Shown: positions 39,118 through 48,814 of the stretch, piece by piece
How positions within the stretch are numbered: the first letter of the stretch is position 1
Layout: each line of letters starts with the position of its first letter
Source: Pantoea sp. RIT-PI-b
GTDB taxonomy: Bacteria > Pseudomonadota > Gammaproteobacteria > Enterobacterales > Enterobacteriaceae
Assembly: GCF_001187905.1 (NCBI RefSeq)
Contig: NZ_LGIS01000020.1
Coordinates: 62,001 to 126,000, forward strand
Length of the DNA: 64,000 nucleotides
Direction: 5' to 3'
The notes under the pieces: model-generated
The model's database searches: none
The model's input: the letters and a program-made list of their open reading frames with translations, nothing else
What the model was told of the DNA's origin: nothing
Position numbers and translations under genes: made by a program

Positions 39118-40269
39118 GTGGCTGAAGAGAGTAACGAGGACAAAACAGAATCGCCCACACCCCACCGACTTGAAAAAGCGCGTGAGGAGGGGCAGATTCC
39201 GCGTTCGCGCGAGCTGACTTCAGTGATGATGCTGTTGATTGGGCTGCTGATTTTGTGGGTCGGCGGTAACAGCATGGCGGAGCGCCTGGCGAGCATGGTG
39301 GCCACCGGTTTTCGTTTTGATCACGGCATGGTAAGCGATGACAAGGTGATTATTGGCCACATCGGCAGCCTGATTAAACAAGCGGTGATTGCGCTGCTGC
39401 CGCTGATGGGCGGTTTAGTGGTGGTGGCCCTTGCCGGACCGATGGCGTTGGGTGGTCTCAACTTCAGCGGTAAATCCATCAAGTTCGATCTCAAGAAGCT
39501 CAATCCGTTAACCGGCATCGGCCGCATGTTCTCCGGACAAACCGCGGCCGAGTTGGTGAAGTCGATCATGAAAGCGGTACTGGTTGGCGTGGTCGCCGGT
39601 TGGTACATCTGGAGCCATTGGGAAGAGATGCTGCGCCTGATGAGCGAATCGCCGGTCAACGCGCTGCACCACGGTCTAACGCTGATGGCCGCCTGCTGCG
39701 GGCTGATCATGCTGGGATTGTTCCCGATGGTCGGTTTTGACGTGTTCTGGCAGCTCTACAGCTACTTCAAAAAACTGAAGATGACGCGTCAGGAAATCCG
39801 CGACGAACACAAGCAAAACGAGGGCGATCCGCACGTCAAAGGGCGTATTCGTCAGGCGATGCGGGCCGCCGCACGTCGCCGCATGATGGCCGATGTGCCC
39901 ACAGCGGATGTCATCGTCACCAACCCGACGCACTACTCGGTGGCGCTGAAATATCAGGAAGGCAAGATGAACGCGCCAAAAGTGGTAGCGAAAGGCGCGG
40001 GCGATATTGCACTGAAAATTCGTGAATTAGCCAAAGAGCACCGCATCCCGATTCTGGAAGCGCCGCCGCTGGCGCGTGCGCTGTATCGACACACGGAAAT
40101 AGGCCAGTTCATTCCCGGCGCGCTGTATGGCGCAGTGGCAGAAGTGCTGGCCTGGGTTTGGCAGCTACGACGCTGGAAGCGTGAAGGCGGCCTGATTCCA
40201 AACAAACCAAAAAACCTGCCGGTTCCGGCAGACATGGACTTTGCAGGAGAGAACAGAAACGATGGCTAA
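39118..40269 (+). CDS. flhB: Flagellar export switch protein FlhB
   Basis: GTG at 39118 (GAGGTGC upstream), 383 residues starting VAEESNEDKTESPTPHRLEKAREEG. Four membrane segments, then a cytoplasmic domain with the self-cleaving NPTH motif (VTNPTHYSVAL) that switches export from rod/hook to filament substrates. The region upstream carries no cheZ, unlike E. coli; chemotaxis genes must lie elsewhere. Overlaps flhA by 8 bases. Confidence 0.97.
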   Translation: MAEESNEDKTESPTPHRLEKAREEGQIPRSRELTSVMMLLIGLLILWVGGNSMAERLASMVATGFRFDHGMVSDDKVIIGHIGSLIKQAVIALLPLMGGLVVVALAGPMALGGLNFSGKSIKFDLKKLNPLTGIGRMFSGQTAAELVKSIMKAVLVGVVAGWYIWSHWEEMLRLMSESPVNALHHGLTLMAACCGLIMLGLFPMVGFDVFWQLYSYFKKLKMTRQEIRDEHKQNEGDPHVKGRIRQAMRAAARRRMMADVPTADVIVTNPTHYSVALKYQEGKMNAPKVVAKGAGDIALKIRELAKEHRIPILEAPPLARALYRHTEIGQFIPGALYGAVAEVLAWVWQLRRWKREGGLIPNKPKNLPVPADMDFAGENRNDG

Positions 40270-42349
40270 TTTAGCCGAGAAGCTGCGTTTACCGGGCAAC
40301 TTTAAAGACACGCAATGGCAGGTGCTGGCGGGGCCGGTACTGATCATGTTGATCCTGTCGATGATGGTGCTGCCGTTACCCGCATTCATTCTTGACCTGC
40401 TGTTCACCTTTAACATTGCGCTGTCGATCATGGTGCTGCTGGTGGCGATGTTTACCCAGCGCACGCTGGAGTTCGCCGCATTCCCAACCATTCTGCTGTT
40501 CTCGACGCTGCTGCGTCTGGCACTGAACGTCGCTTCCACGCGTATCATCCTGCTGGAAGGTCACACCGGCGCCGATGCCGCCGGACGCGTGGTGGAAGCC
40601 TTTGGTCACTTCCTCGTCGGCGGCAACTTCGCTATCGGTATCGTGGTGTTCATCATCCTCGTTATCATCAACTTCATGGTCATCACCAAAGGTGCTGGAC
40701 GTATCGCCGAAGTCGGCGCGCGTTTCGTGCTGGATGGTATGCCAGGTAAGCAGATGGCGATCGATGCCGACCTCAATGCCGGTTTGATTGGTGAACAAGA
40801 AGCCAAACAACGCCGTACCGAAGTGACGCAGGAAGCCGATTTCTACGGCTCGATGGACGGTGCGAGTAAGTTCGTGCGCGGTGATGCCATCGCCGGCATC
40901 CTGATCATGGTGATTAACATCATCGGCGGCCTGCTGGTCGGCGTGGTGCAGCACGGTATGGATCTCGGTCACGCCGGTGAAACCTACACGCTGTTAACCA
41001 TCGGTGACGGCCTGGTAGCGCAGATCCCCGCGCTGGTGATTTCCACCGCGGCAGGTGTCATCGTGACGCGCGTGGGCACCGATCAGGATGTCGGCGAGCA
41101 GATGGTGACCCAGCTGTTCAAAAATCCGCGCGTGCTGATGTTGAGCGGCGGCGTGATTGGTTTGCTCGGTCTGGTGCCGGGTATGCCGAACCTGGTGTTC
41201 CTGCTGTTCACCGCTGCGCTGTTGGGCCTGGCCTGGTGGTTGCGCGGTCGTGAAATGCAGCCGAAGAAACCCGCAGAATCCTCAGGTTTGGTGAAACCTC
41301 AGGAGACGCCAGCCACTGTGGAGGCGTCATGGACCGATGTGCAGCTGGAAGATTCGCTGGGGATGGAAGTGGGCTATCGTCTGATTCCGATGGTCGATCA
41401 CCTGCAAAACGGCGAACTGCTGGGCCGCATCCGCAGTATTCGTAAGAAGGTGGCGCAGGAGGTCGGTTTCCTGCCGCCGGTGGTGCATATCCGTGACAAC
41501 ATGGAGCTGCCGCCCGCGCGTTATCGCATCCTGATGAAAGGGGTGGAGATTGGCAGCGGTGATGCCTATCCGGGCCGCTGGATGGCGATCAACCCAGGCA
41601 CCGCCGCCGGTTCGTTGCCAGGTGAGCCGACCGTCGATCCGGCCTTTGGTCTGGCGGCGATCTGGATCGATAGCGCATTGAAAGAGCAGGCGCAGATTCA
41701 GGGCTTTACCGTGGTTGAAGCCAGCACTGTGGTAGCAACCCACCTTAATCATCTGATTGGCCAATACGCCAGCGAGCTGTTTGGTCGTCAGGAAGCGCAG
41801 CAGCTGTTGGATCGCGTCACCCAGGAGATGCCGAAGCTGACCGAAGATCTGGTACCGAGCGTCATTACCCTGACCACGCTACACAAAGTGCTGCAAAACC
41901 TGCTGACCGAACGCGTATCGATTCGCGACATGCGCACCATTATTGAGACGCTGGCAGAACATGCGCCGGTGCAGAACGATCCGCAGGAGTTGACCAGCGT
42001 GGTCCGCGTGGCGCTGGGACGTGCCATCACCCAGCAGTGGTTCCCGGGCAATGGCGAAGTGCAGGTGATTGGCCTCGATGCCACGCTGGAGCGTCTGCTG
42101 CTGCAGGCATTACAGGGCGGCGGTGGACTCGAGCCGGGTCTGGCCGATCGCTTACTGGTGCAGGCGCAAGGTGCGCTGCAGCAGCAAGAGATGGCGGGCG
42201 CGCCGCCGGTATTGCTGGTGAATCATCCGCTGCGTGCGCTGCTGGCGCGCTTCCTGCGCCGCAATCTGCCGCAGCTGATCGTGCTGTCGAATATGGAACT
42301 GACCGATAACCGTCAGATCCGCATGACCGCCACCATTGGAGGCAAGTAA
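40262..42349 (+). CDS. flhA: Flagellar export apparatus protein FlhA
   Basis: 695 residues from the ATG at 40262, MANLAEKLRLPGNFKDTQW. Eight membrane segments, the FHIPEP signature around RIAEVGARFVLDGMPGKQMAID, and the large cytoplasmic ring domain that docks chaperone-substrate complexes. Near-identical stretches to E. coli throughout. Confidence 0.98.
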   Translation: MANLAEKLRLPGNFKDTQWQVLAGPVLIMLILSMMVLPLPAFILDLLFTFNIALSIMVLLVAMFTQRTLEFAAFPTILLFSTLLRLALNVASTRIILLEGHTGADAAGRVVEAFGHFLVGGNFAIGIVVFIILVIINFMVITKGAGRIAEVGARFVLDGMPGKQMAIDADLNAGLIGEQEAKQRRTEVTQEADFYGSMDGASKFVRGDAIAGILIMVINIIGGLLVGVVQHGMDLGHAGETYTLLTIGDGLVAQIPALVISTAAGVIVTRVGTDQDVGEQMVTQLFKNPRVLMLSGGVIGLLGLVPGMPNLVFLLFTAALLGLAWWLRGREMQPKKPAESSGLVKPQETPATVEASWTDVQLEDSLGMEVGYRLIPMVDHLQNGELLGRIRSIRKKVAQEVGFLPPVVHIRDNMELPPARYRILMKGVEIGSGDAYPGRWMAINPGTAAGSLPGEPTVDPAFGLAAIWIDSALKEQAQIQGFTVVEASTVVATHLNHLIGQYASELFGRQEAQQLLDRVTQEMPKLTEDLVPSVITLTTLHKVLQNLLTERVSIRDMRTIIETLAEHAPVQNDPQELTSVVRVALGRAITQQWFPGNGEVQVIGLDATLERLLLQALQGGGGLEPGLADRLLVQAQGALQQQEMAGAPPVLLVNHPLRALLARFLRRNLPQLIVLSNMELTDNRQIRMTATIGGK

Positions 42350-42756
42350 TGCGCCGCTGGTGCTGGGCATTAATGATGTTGCCGATAATGGCGATGCCGC
42401 TCACGGCCAACGCGGCCAGCGGTGCCTGGACCGCCAACGCCAGCGGCCCCAGCCTCGGCGTGCGCGGTAACTGGCTGAAGACGCCGGCGCTGCGTGCGCC
42501 GTCATCCGCACCGGGCACTATTTCTGTGGTGAACTGGCGCTATCAGCTCAGCCGTCCTGCGCCGTCGGGTTTGCTGGTGCGCTTATGTGCCGCCGATCGC
42601 TGTGTCGAAATCGAAGGGGCCAGCGGCAGTACGCGGGGTTTAGCCAACGTCGCCGCAGAAGAGACGCTGCATCTGGCCTTTGGTTTTCAGGGCAAGGGCG
42701 CATTGCCGCCGGGCTTGCGCGTGGTGAGCAGTGAAGTGACGGTGAATTATCAGTAA
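42349..42756 (+). CDS. flhE: Flagellar protein FlhE
   Basis: 135 residues with a signal peptide (LTANAASGAW). Periplasmic; FlhE prevents proton leak through the export gate and affects swarming. The pair of cysteines in LCAADRCVEIEG likely form a disulfide. Starts on the last base of flhA. Last gene of the operon; in E. coli argS follows, here the dehydrogenase-gallate insert begins. Confidence 0.92.
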   Translation: MRRWCWALMMLPIMAMPLTANAASGAWTANASGPSLGVRGNWLKTPALRAPSSAPGTISVVNWRYQLSRPAPSGLLVRLCAADRCVEIEGASGSTRGLANVAAEETLHLAFGFQGKGALPPGLRVVSSEVTVNYQ

Positions 42757-42763
42757 CCATGAA

Positions 42764-42796
42764 ACTATCGGCGACGCTTATGGCGCCGCCGATAGT
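42764..42796. terminator. Hairpin between convergent flhE and cytochrome gene
   Basis: 10-bp stem ACTATCGGCG / CGCCGATAGT around a 13-base loop. There is no T-run, so factor-independent termination is doubtful. Confidence 0.45.
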
Positions 42797-42801
42797 CTCA
42801 A

Positions 42802-44115
42802 TTAAGGTTTATCCCCCTGACTGAAGAGGGGTGGCGAAGCCAGCTTTGCATCCTGCCTTAATTCCTTAACCTGCTTCGCACTCACCTTAGCCGCTGCCGG
42901 ATTACCAAACTGCTGACTGACAAAGTTACTGACGTCAGCCACCTGCTGATCGCTCAGCTCCGGCGCAAAGGCGGGCATAAACACGTCGCCTTCCGTCATG
43001 TGACGATGCACACCGTTGAGGATCACTGACACCACGTTGGGTGCATCTGTCGCACCGGTGCTGGTGTGGTGGAACAGCGATGGATAAGCATGGAAGCCCG
43101 TGCCCGATCCCGCACCTTCCGCACCGTGACAGCTGGCGCAGTTACCGGCAAACAGCACCGCACCGGGCTGCGCGTTGCGCGTTGCGTCATCTGCGCCGCG
43201 CAGTGCAATCAACGCGGTTGACGCTTGTCCCCAGCTATCACGCGGCCTGGTTTGCTGCTTATCCGCCTGTGGCTTGACGCTGCGCAGATAGGTAGCGATA
43301 TCTTGCAAGTCACTGTCCGGCAGATATTGCAGGCTGTGCTCAATCGCTTCGGCCATCGGGCCGGAGGCGCTGGCTTTGTTAGCGACAAACCCGGTTTTCA
43401 GGTAGGTCACCAGCTGCTGCTGGCTCCAGTTGCCAATGCCCGCCTGCTTGTCCGGTGTAATGTTGTACGCCGTCCAGCCACCGAGATCGCCACCGGCCAG
43501 CGCGTGATCGCTGTCCATGCCCATGGTCAAATTACGTGGTGTGTGACAGGTGCCGCAATGCGCCAGCGCTTCGACCAGATAGCGACCGTTATTCCACTGC
43601 GCGCTCTGCTGCGCATCGTTCTGTAATTCGCCCTTATCAAAGTTAAACCACTTCCAGAAGCGCATGCCCCAACGCTGGTTGAACGGGAACGGCAGGTCGG
43701 TTTGGGGTGAGGCCTGATGTACCGGCGGCATCGAGAGTAAATAGGCTTTAATCGCCAGCACATCGTCGCGCTTCATTTTGGTGAAGGAGTCATACGGCAT
43801 TGCCGGATAGAGCTGCTCACCGTTTTTGCCAATGCCGTCGCGTACCGCGGCAACAAACTGATCGTCACTCCAGCTACCAATACCGAACTGCTTATCGGCG
43901 GAGATATTGCTGCCCCAGATCTGACCGAAAGGCGTACTGACGGCAAAGCCGCCGCCAAACAGCGGACCGTTGGTGGCGGTATGGCAAGCGGTACAGTCGC
44001 TGGCGCGTGCCAGATATTCACCGCGTTTAATCTGCGCGGCGTTGTCTGCCGCCTGAGCCACGGCACACTGCATCAGGACCAGCGCGATAGCGGCCTGAAG
44101 TAATACAGGTTTCAT
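42802..44115 (-). CDS. Triheme cytochrome c subunit of membrane dehydrogenase
   Basis: 437 residues, signal peptide ending AQA-A. Three heme sites: CTACH (41-45), CGTCH (around 188) and CASCH (around 330). This is the membrane-bound electron-transfer subunit of the gluconate / 2-ketogluconate / sorbitol / fructose dehydrogenase family, passing electrons from the flavoprotein to ubiquinone. Ten bases after the flavoprotein gene. Confidence 0.92.
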   Translation of the reverse strand: MKPVLLQAAIALVLMQCAVAQAADNAAQIKRGEYLARASDCTACHTATNGPLFGGGFAVSTPFGQIWGSNISADKQFGIGSWSDDQFVAAVRDGIGKNGEQLYPAMPYDSFTKMKRDDVLAIKAYLLSMPPVHQASPQTDLPFPFNQRWGMRFWKWFNFDKGELQNDAQQSAQWNNGRYLVEALAHCGTCHTPRNLTMGMDSDHALAGGDLGGWTAYNITPDKQAGIGNWSQQQLVTYLKTGFVANKASASGPMAEAIEHSLQYLPDSDLQDIATYLRSVKPQADKQQTRPRDSWGQASTALIALRGADDATRNAQPGAVLFAGNCASCHGAEGAGSGTGFHAYPSLFHHTSTGATDAPNVVSVILNGVHRHMTEGDVFMPAFAPELSDQQVADVSNFVSQQFGNPAAAKVSAKQVKELRQDAKLASPPLFSQGDKP

Positions 44116-44125
44116 CGGGTAATCC

Positions 44126-45727
44126 TTATAAGCTTGCCAGCACGCTGTCGGCCATGCGTAGCGCCAGCGCGGTGCCGGTCAGGGTGGAGTTCACCGTCGA
44201 CGCTGAGGGCATAATGCCGGTGCCGGCGATAAACAGGTTCGGGTGGTCGTGAGTGCGGCAGTGGCCATCCACCACCGAATCCTGCGGATTGCTGCCCATG
44301 ATCATGGTGCCGGTGATGTGCTGATTGTTGTCGTAAACCCCGCGTGGGCTATAAATCGCCTCCGTTCCGCCCATCTGTTTAACCATGCGCTGGAAGTCGG
44401 CCATTGACTGGTCATAGCCGCGATGCACGTATTCCGGGAAGCTGTAATGAACCTCGAGACGAGGAATGCCCCAGGCATCCTTTTCCGTTTTGCTCAGGGT
44501 GACGCGGTTCTGCGGTTCCGGCAGCATCTCCAGCAGGCACTTCAGCTGGACAAAACGCTCGGCCTGGAAAGCCAGCTTGTCATTGAGCGCCTGGCCGTAA
44601 TAACCCTGACGCACCAGGCGTTCGGTGAGATAGCGCACCGGCGAGGTGTTGGAGAGGTCGATACGCAGCGCCGAACGTTCAGCGCGGAAATCACCGTCAC
44701 GCAGATTATTGATACTGCCGGGACGCATTGGGCCACGACCAAACCACACCGGCTCATCGGCGTAAAACTCTACCGACGATCCAGGATGATCCATCAGATT
44801 ACGCCCCACCATACCGGAACGATTGGCGATGCCGTCCGGATAGCGTTCGCTGGCGGAGAGCAGCAGGATTTTCGGGCTCTCAATGCCGTTCGCCGTCAGG
44901 ACAAACTGTTTGCCGGTGACGCGATGGCGCACTTTGTTTTGGTCGAGATAATGCACCGCCTGAATGGTGCCTTTATCGTCGGCTTCAATGCGAAACACCA
45001 CCGCGTTGGTGACAATTTTCACCCCGGCATCCAGCGCCTTGCGTGCCGCTATGCCGCCGTGATACTGCGCATCAATCGGGCACACTGGCATGCAGTTATT
45101 ATTGCCGCAGCAGGCTGGACGACCGTCATAGGCGATGCTGTTGCGCGCCTGTGGACCAATGCCAACCTCATAACCCAGCGGACCGAGACGCTGCTTCAGG
45201 CGATCAAAACCGTACGGCAGCGGAATGCCTGGCAGTGGGTAAGGGCGTGAGCGTGGAGAAGCCAGATCGCTATCGCCGGATACGCCCATCTGATACTCGG
45301 CGTCACAGTAATAAGGCTCCAGCTCGGCATAGCTGATCGGCCAGTCACGACCAACGCCGTACAGCGACTGAATACGCATATCGTTGGGTAACAGGCGGAA
45401 AGCCTGGCCAGCCCAGTGCCACGTGGTGCCACCGGTACCGCGCAGATACTGGGCGCGATAGGGATCCGGGCCTTTCTGGATCAGATAGTTATTATCACTG
45501 GGAATAAATTTCGGCTGCGGTGCCCACGGCTGCGGCGGATAGGGTTCAGTGAAGTCGCCTTTAAACGGCGAGTTGCGGAAATATTCCACCGCGCGATCGC
45601 GTTTGATCTCCGGCCCGGACTCCAGTATCAGCACCGACGCGCCGGCGTTAGCCATCTTCAGTGCCGCCAGTGAACCGGCAATACCGGCACCAATCACCAC
45701 CACATCGGCGCTTAATGAATCAGACAT
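44126..45727 (-). CDS. FAD-dependent GMC dehydrogenase, large subunit
   Basis: 533 residues from the ATG at 45727 (AAGGAGAG upstream). FAD site VVVIGAGIAGSLAAL near the N-terminus. Cysteines in PACCGNNNCMPVCPIDA match the iron-sulfur ligand region of three-subunit sugar dehydrogenases. The C-terminal HITGTMIMG and STVNSTLTGTALALR carry the active-site histidine and asparagine. No signal peptide: it is exported by riding with the Tat subunit. Substrate is a sugar, sugar acid or other polyol; length fits the sorbitol/2-ketogluconate type better than the 600-residue gluconate type. Confidence 0.88.
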   Translation of the reverse strand: MSDSLSADVVVIGAGIAGSLAALKMANAGASVLILESGPEIKRDRAVEYFRNSPFKGDFTEPYPPQPWAPQPKFIPSDNNYLIQKGPDPYRAQYLRGTGGTTWHWAGQAFRLLPNDMRIQSLYGVGRDWPISYAELEPYYCDAEYQMGVSGDSDLASPRSRPYPLPGIPLPYGFDRLKQRLGPLGYEVGIGPQARNSIAYDGRPACCGNNNCMPVCPIDAQYHGGIAARKALDAGVKIVTNAVVFRIEADDKGTIQAVHYLDQNKVRHRVTGKQFVLTANGIESPKILLLSASERYPDGIANRSGMVGRNLMDHPGSSVEFYADEPVWFGRGPMRPGSINNLRDGDFRAERSALRIDLSNTSPVRYLTERLVRQGYYGQALNDKLAFQAERFVQLKCLLEMLPEPQNRVTLSKTEKDAWGIPRLEVHYSFPEYVHRGYDQSMADFQRMVKQMGGTEAIYSPRGVYDNNQHITGTMIMGSNPQDSVVDGHCRTHDHPNLFIAGTGIMPSASTVNSTLTGTALALRMADSVLASL

Positions 45728-46244
45728 GTGCTCTCCTTGCTGGCGGTTGCGTCCAGAAGTTAGGTTGCCCCGGCGCGTAGCTCGGTGGTAACAGCCAATC
45801 GCGTACCCGCTGATAGCTGACAATATTTTCGAAGGCGATGCATTGCGGCCGTGGCAGCGGGCCGACGACGCCCAGATACCAACCGGAAACCAGCGCCTGA
45901 TAAAGGTCGTTCAATGCATTGGGCTGGGAGCTCAACAGCGTCAATAGCGTGCTGCCGTTGGCGGCGGGCTGCTGCTGCAATAGCGTGCTGAGCGTATCGA
46001 GTTGGCTATCAAGCTGCGGGACATGCTCGTGCAGCCAGCTGTACAGGCGCTGGGCCAGTAGAGTATCCGGCTGTGCCAGCCCGGTGAGGGTGATGGAAAT
46101 TGCGCGAAAACTGGCGGAGGGCGCAACCGCGGCGGCCAGCGGGGGTGCCGCCAAAGCGAGGTTGCCGGGCAGCACCTGCGCCAGGACGCCAGCCACCAGC
46201 AGGCCCGCCGTGCCGGTCAATAGCCGGCGGCGTGAAAGAGTCAT
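45720..46244 (-). CDS. Small (Tat-signal) subunit of the membrane dehydrogenase
   Basis: 174 residues. Twin-arginine signal SRRRLLTG, then a helical protein with GWYLGVVG and PPSYAPGQPNFW, typical of the sugar-dehydrogenase small subunit. It chaperones and carries the flavoprotein across the membrane. Overlaps the flavoprotein start by 8 bases. Confidence 0.87.
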   Translation of the reverse strand: MTLSRRRLLTGTAGLLVAGVLAQVLPGNLALAAPPLAAAVAPSASFRAISITLTGLAQPDTLLAQRLYSWLHEHVPQLDSQLDTLSTLLQQQPAANGSTLLTLLSSQPNALNDLYQALVSGWYLGVVGPLPRPQCIAFENIVSYQRVRDWLLPPSYAPGQPNFWTQPPARRAHV

Positions 46245-46263
46245 CAGAAAAGATTCCTTGAAG

Positions 46264-46719
46264 TTACTTCAGCGCCTGAGCGGCAGCCTCTGAAGCCTGA
46301 TTATCCAGTTCCTGTTTGGGGGTGCTGACGCCGACGGCGCCGACCACTTCACTCTGCAGCTGGAGCGGGAAGCCCCCGCCGAGTGCGACGGCATGCGGGA
46401 TGGCGAGAACGGTGGTTTCACCGCTCTGCAAACGCTGCATAAATTTCAGTGAGGGGGCGTGATACAGCGCCGAGGTGCGGGCTTTACCTATTGCGGCATC
46501 CACGCAACCCGGCGACGCGCCGTCAAGGCGCTGGAAGGCCAGCAGCGTGCCGCTGGCATCGACCACCGCCACGCAGCCGGTACTGTGCTGGGCGCTGATG
46601 CTATTTTTCACACTGGTCATGACCTGGTTGGTGTGGCTGGCGTCCAGCTCGGCGGCGCTGGCCTGGCCGATACCCGCTGCCAGCAGCAGGGAAAGGGCGA
46701 CAGATGCTCTACTCTTCAT
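46264..46719 (-). CDS. Exported GlcG/HbpS-type heme-binding protein
   Basis: 151 residues with signal peptide (GIGQASA-A). Matches the GlcG/HbpS fold: GCVAVVDASGTLLAFQRLDGA and HAVALGGGFPLQ. Family members bind heme or corrinoid and often sit beside dehydrogenase or aromatic-degradation genes without known function. First gene of the dehydrogenase operon, 19 bases before the small subunit. Confidence 0.82.
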   Translation of the reverse strand: MKSRASVALSLLLAAGIGQASAAELDASHTNQVMTSVKNSISAQHSTGCVAVVDASGTLLAFQRLDGASPGCVDAAIGKARTSALYHAPSLKFMQRLQSGETTVLAIPHAVALGGGFPLQLQSEVVGAVGVSTPKQELDNQASEAAAQALK

Positions 46720-46834
46720 TTTTTGCTTCCGATATTTATTGTTTTAAACGTGCTTCTCGTCTCGCTTACGCTACGCTGTTGCAAAAATGTAAACAATTGC
46801 CGATAAACAAAACGCATACCTCTATCCGTATAAC

Positions 46835-47719
46835 TCATTGAGGTGGATAGATCTTATCCAGCGTCTCTTGCCAGATGAACGGTGTCAGTTGTTGATAGCG
46901 CAAGGAATGTGCGTTTAACGCATCAATCAGCCCTTGCTGTGTCGCAACAATTGCTGCGCTCATCGCGGCCGGTACGTTGACGTCTTGCAGCGTTTTCACG
47001 ACTTCCTGCATCTCTTCAGCGCGGCGCTGGCCGTGTTCCGCCACGCGGCCAATCAGGTAGTGCGGCAGCTGATCGTTCCAGCCAAGCGAAGGAAAACTGG
47101 CGTGCAGCGAGTCGAGCACCGCTTCTTCAACGCCGTACTGCCGCGCCGCACTCAGACATTCGGTGGTCAGTGCCTCCAGTCCTTTAATCATGACGCTGCG
47201 GCACATCTTAATCGCCGAGGCTTCACCCACTTCGCAACCCAGCAGGCGGCTGTTGCAACCGAGTTGTTGCAGCAGCGGCTGCACTTGAGCAGCCTGAACA
47301 CCGCCAATCAGCAGCGGCGTGGCCAGGCGCTTTGGCGGCACCGGCGCCATCACCGCCACGTCGACGTAGCTGGCACCGCTGGCGCTAATCACCTCCGCCG
47401 CAGCGCGTTTGGTATGCGGTGCCACGGAATTGAGATCGAGAAAATGCTGGCCATTGTGTAATAGCGCTGCGGCCTGCCGCGCCACGTTCAGTGCCTGCGA
47501 TGCGGTGACCGTGGAGAACACCAGTACGGCATCCTGCAGCGCTTCAGCCAGCGAGTCGGCCAACCGCACGCCGCTGTGCTGCGCTTTTTGCCGCAACGCG
47601 GGCAGGTTCTCCGCCTCAAGGGCTTTGCGATCCCATACCGTCACCGCATTGCCCTGCGCCTGTAAGTCATGGGCCAGAATGCCGCCCGCTTCACCAAAAC
47701 CGATAAACGTGATGTTCAT
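46835..47719 (-). CDS. NAD(P)-binding dehydrogenase with DUF1932 domain
   Basis: 294 residues. Rossmann domain starting ITFIGFGEAGGILAHDL, related to 6-phosphogluconate and beta-hydroxyacid dehydrogenases, with the substrate motif DVAVMAPVPP in place of the usual GxxGG serine loop. The C-terminal DUF1932-type helices include GEASAIKMCRSVMIKGLEAL with the catalytic lysine. Lies 3 bases after galD, at the end of the galBCD operon. It probably reduces or oxidises a hydroxy or keto acid linked to the gallate pathway; substrate unknown. Confidence 0.8.
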   Translation of the reverse strand: MNITFIGFGEAGGILAHDLQAQGNAVTVWDRKALEAENLPALRQKAQHSGVRLADSLAEALQDAVLVFSTVTASQALNVARQAAALLHNGQHFLDLNSVAPHTKRAAAEVISASGASYVDVAVMAPVPPKRLATPLLIGGVQAAQVQPLLQQLGCNSRLLGCEVGEASAIKMCRSVMIKGLEALTTECLSAARQYGVEEAVLDSLHASFPSLGWNDQLPHYLIGRVAEHGQRRAEEMQEVVKTLQDVNVPAAMSAAIVATQQGLIDALNAHSLRYQQLTPFIWQETLDKIYPPQ

Positions 47720-47722
47720 CCA

Positions 47723-48811
47723 TTACTCCTTGCTGAATGGCCAAATCGCCGCCGCAATCAACACCTCACCGGCAAAAATGGCACGTGCGGTGCGCAGCAG
47801 ACCGCAGCCCGCCAGCGGGTTATCGCCGCTACGCTGCAGCAGCACGCTGAACTCACCGCTCGGATGTTCCACGCTCAGGCGCTGCTGAGGCGCATCGCTG
47901 ATACGTGCCAGACCGTCAGCGACGCTACCCGGAATCAAACAGGCGCTGGCGACGCTCACCGCGCCGAGCACGCCAATCGAGGCGTGGCAGCGGTGGGGAA
48001 TAAAGGTGCGTGAGCTGATCGCACCGCCGTGACGTGCCTCAGCCAGCAGGGTCACTTTCGGCACAGTGCGCTGGCTGACATCACCCAGATTCATGCGCGG
48101 CCCGGCCTGCAGGCGAATCGACTCCAGCCGCTGTTTCAGCTCGCTGTCGTTGTCTAATTCGTCGCGGCTTTCATAGCCGCTGCGATTAACATCCGCAGCT
48201 CGCACCAGGATCACCGGCATACCGTTGTCGATGCAGGTGACGTCGATGCCGTCAAAGCGATCGCGCGGTTGACCGGTCGGCAGCAGGGCGCCACAGCTCG
48301 ATCCCGCAATATCGTTGAAGGTGAGGGCGATCTCGCCCGCCGTGCCCGGTACGCCGTCAATGCGCAGTTCGCCGTCATAGTCGACTTCCCCGCCGGGCGT
48401 GGCGAACGTTGCTTCGGCAATTTGCCCGGTGTTGTGCATAAAAATGCGCACCGTGGTGCATTCACGGCCCGCCGCAACCAGCCCGCGCTCGACCGCGAAG
48501 GGGCCGACGGCAGCGAGAATATTGCCGCAGTTTTGTCCGTAATCGACGCTGGGGCGATCGACGTTGACCTGGGCAAACAGATAATCGACATCGGCATCGT
48601 CGCGGCTGGACGCGCTGACGATCGCCACTTTGCTGGTCAGCGGATCGGCGCCCCCCAGGCCATCTATCTGACGGATATCGGGCGATCCCATCACCGCTAG
48701 CAGCACCCGGTCACGCGCCGTGGGATCGGCTGGCAGATCCTGGGCCAGAAAGCAGGCGGCTTTTGAGGTGCCGCCGCGCATCAACAAGCAGGGAATGCGA
48801 CGCTGGCGCAT
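47723..48811 (-). CDS. galD: 4-oxalomesaconate tautomerase
   Basis: 362 residues of the PrpF family. RIPCLLMRGGTSKAACFLAQDLP and YGQNCGNILAAVGPFA are hallmarks. GalD converts the ring-cleavage product from keto to enol form so that GalB can hydrate it. Could alone be read as PrpF, but the prp genes are absent and galB/galC are directly upstream, so GalD is favoured. Three bases after galC. Confidence 0.88.
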   Translation of the reverse strand: MRQRRIPCLLMRGGTSKAACFLAQDLPADPTARDRVLLAVMGSPDIRQIDGLGGADPLTSKVAIVSASSRDDADVDYLFAQVNVDRPSVDYGQNCGNILAAVGPFAVERGLVAAGRECTTVRIFMHNTGQIAEATFATPGGEVDYDGELRIDGVPGTAGEIALTFNDIAGSSCGALLPTGQPRDRFDGIDVTCIDNGMPVILVRAADVNRSGYESRDELDNDSELKQRLESIRLQAGPRMNLGDVSQRTVPKVTLLAEARHGGAISSRTFIPHRCHASIGVLGAVSVASACLIPGSVADGLARISDAPQQRLSVEHPSGEFSVLLQRSGDNPLAGCGLLRTARAIFAGEVLIAAAIWPFSKE

Positions 48812-48814
48812 GGC

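Noticed and set aside
44423..45250. 275-codon plus-strand frame opposite the GMC dehydrogenase
   Set aside because: Antisense shadow rich in His/Arg; the dehydrogenase frame has clear FAD and catalytic motifs.
47723..48811. Calling the gene prpF (methylcitrate pathway)
   Set aside because: Same protein family, but no prp genes are nearby, while galB and galC are directly upstream.
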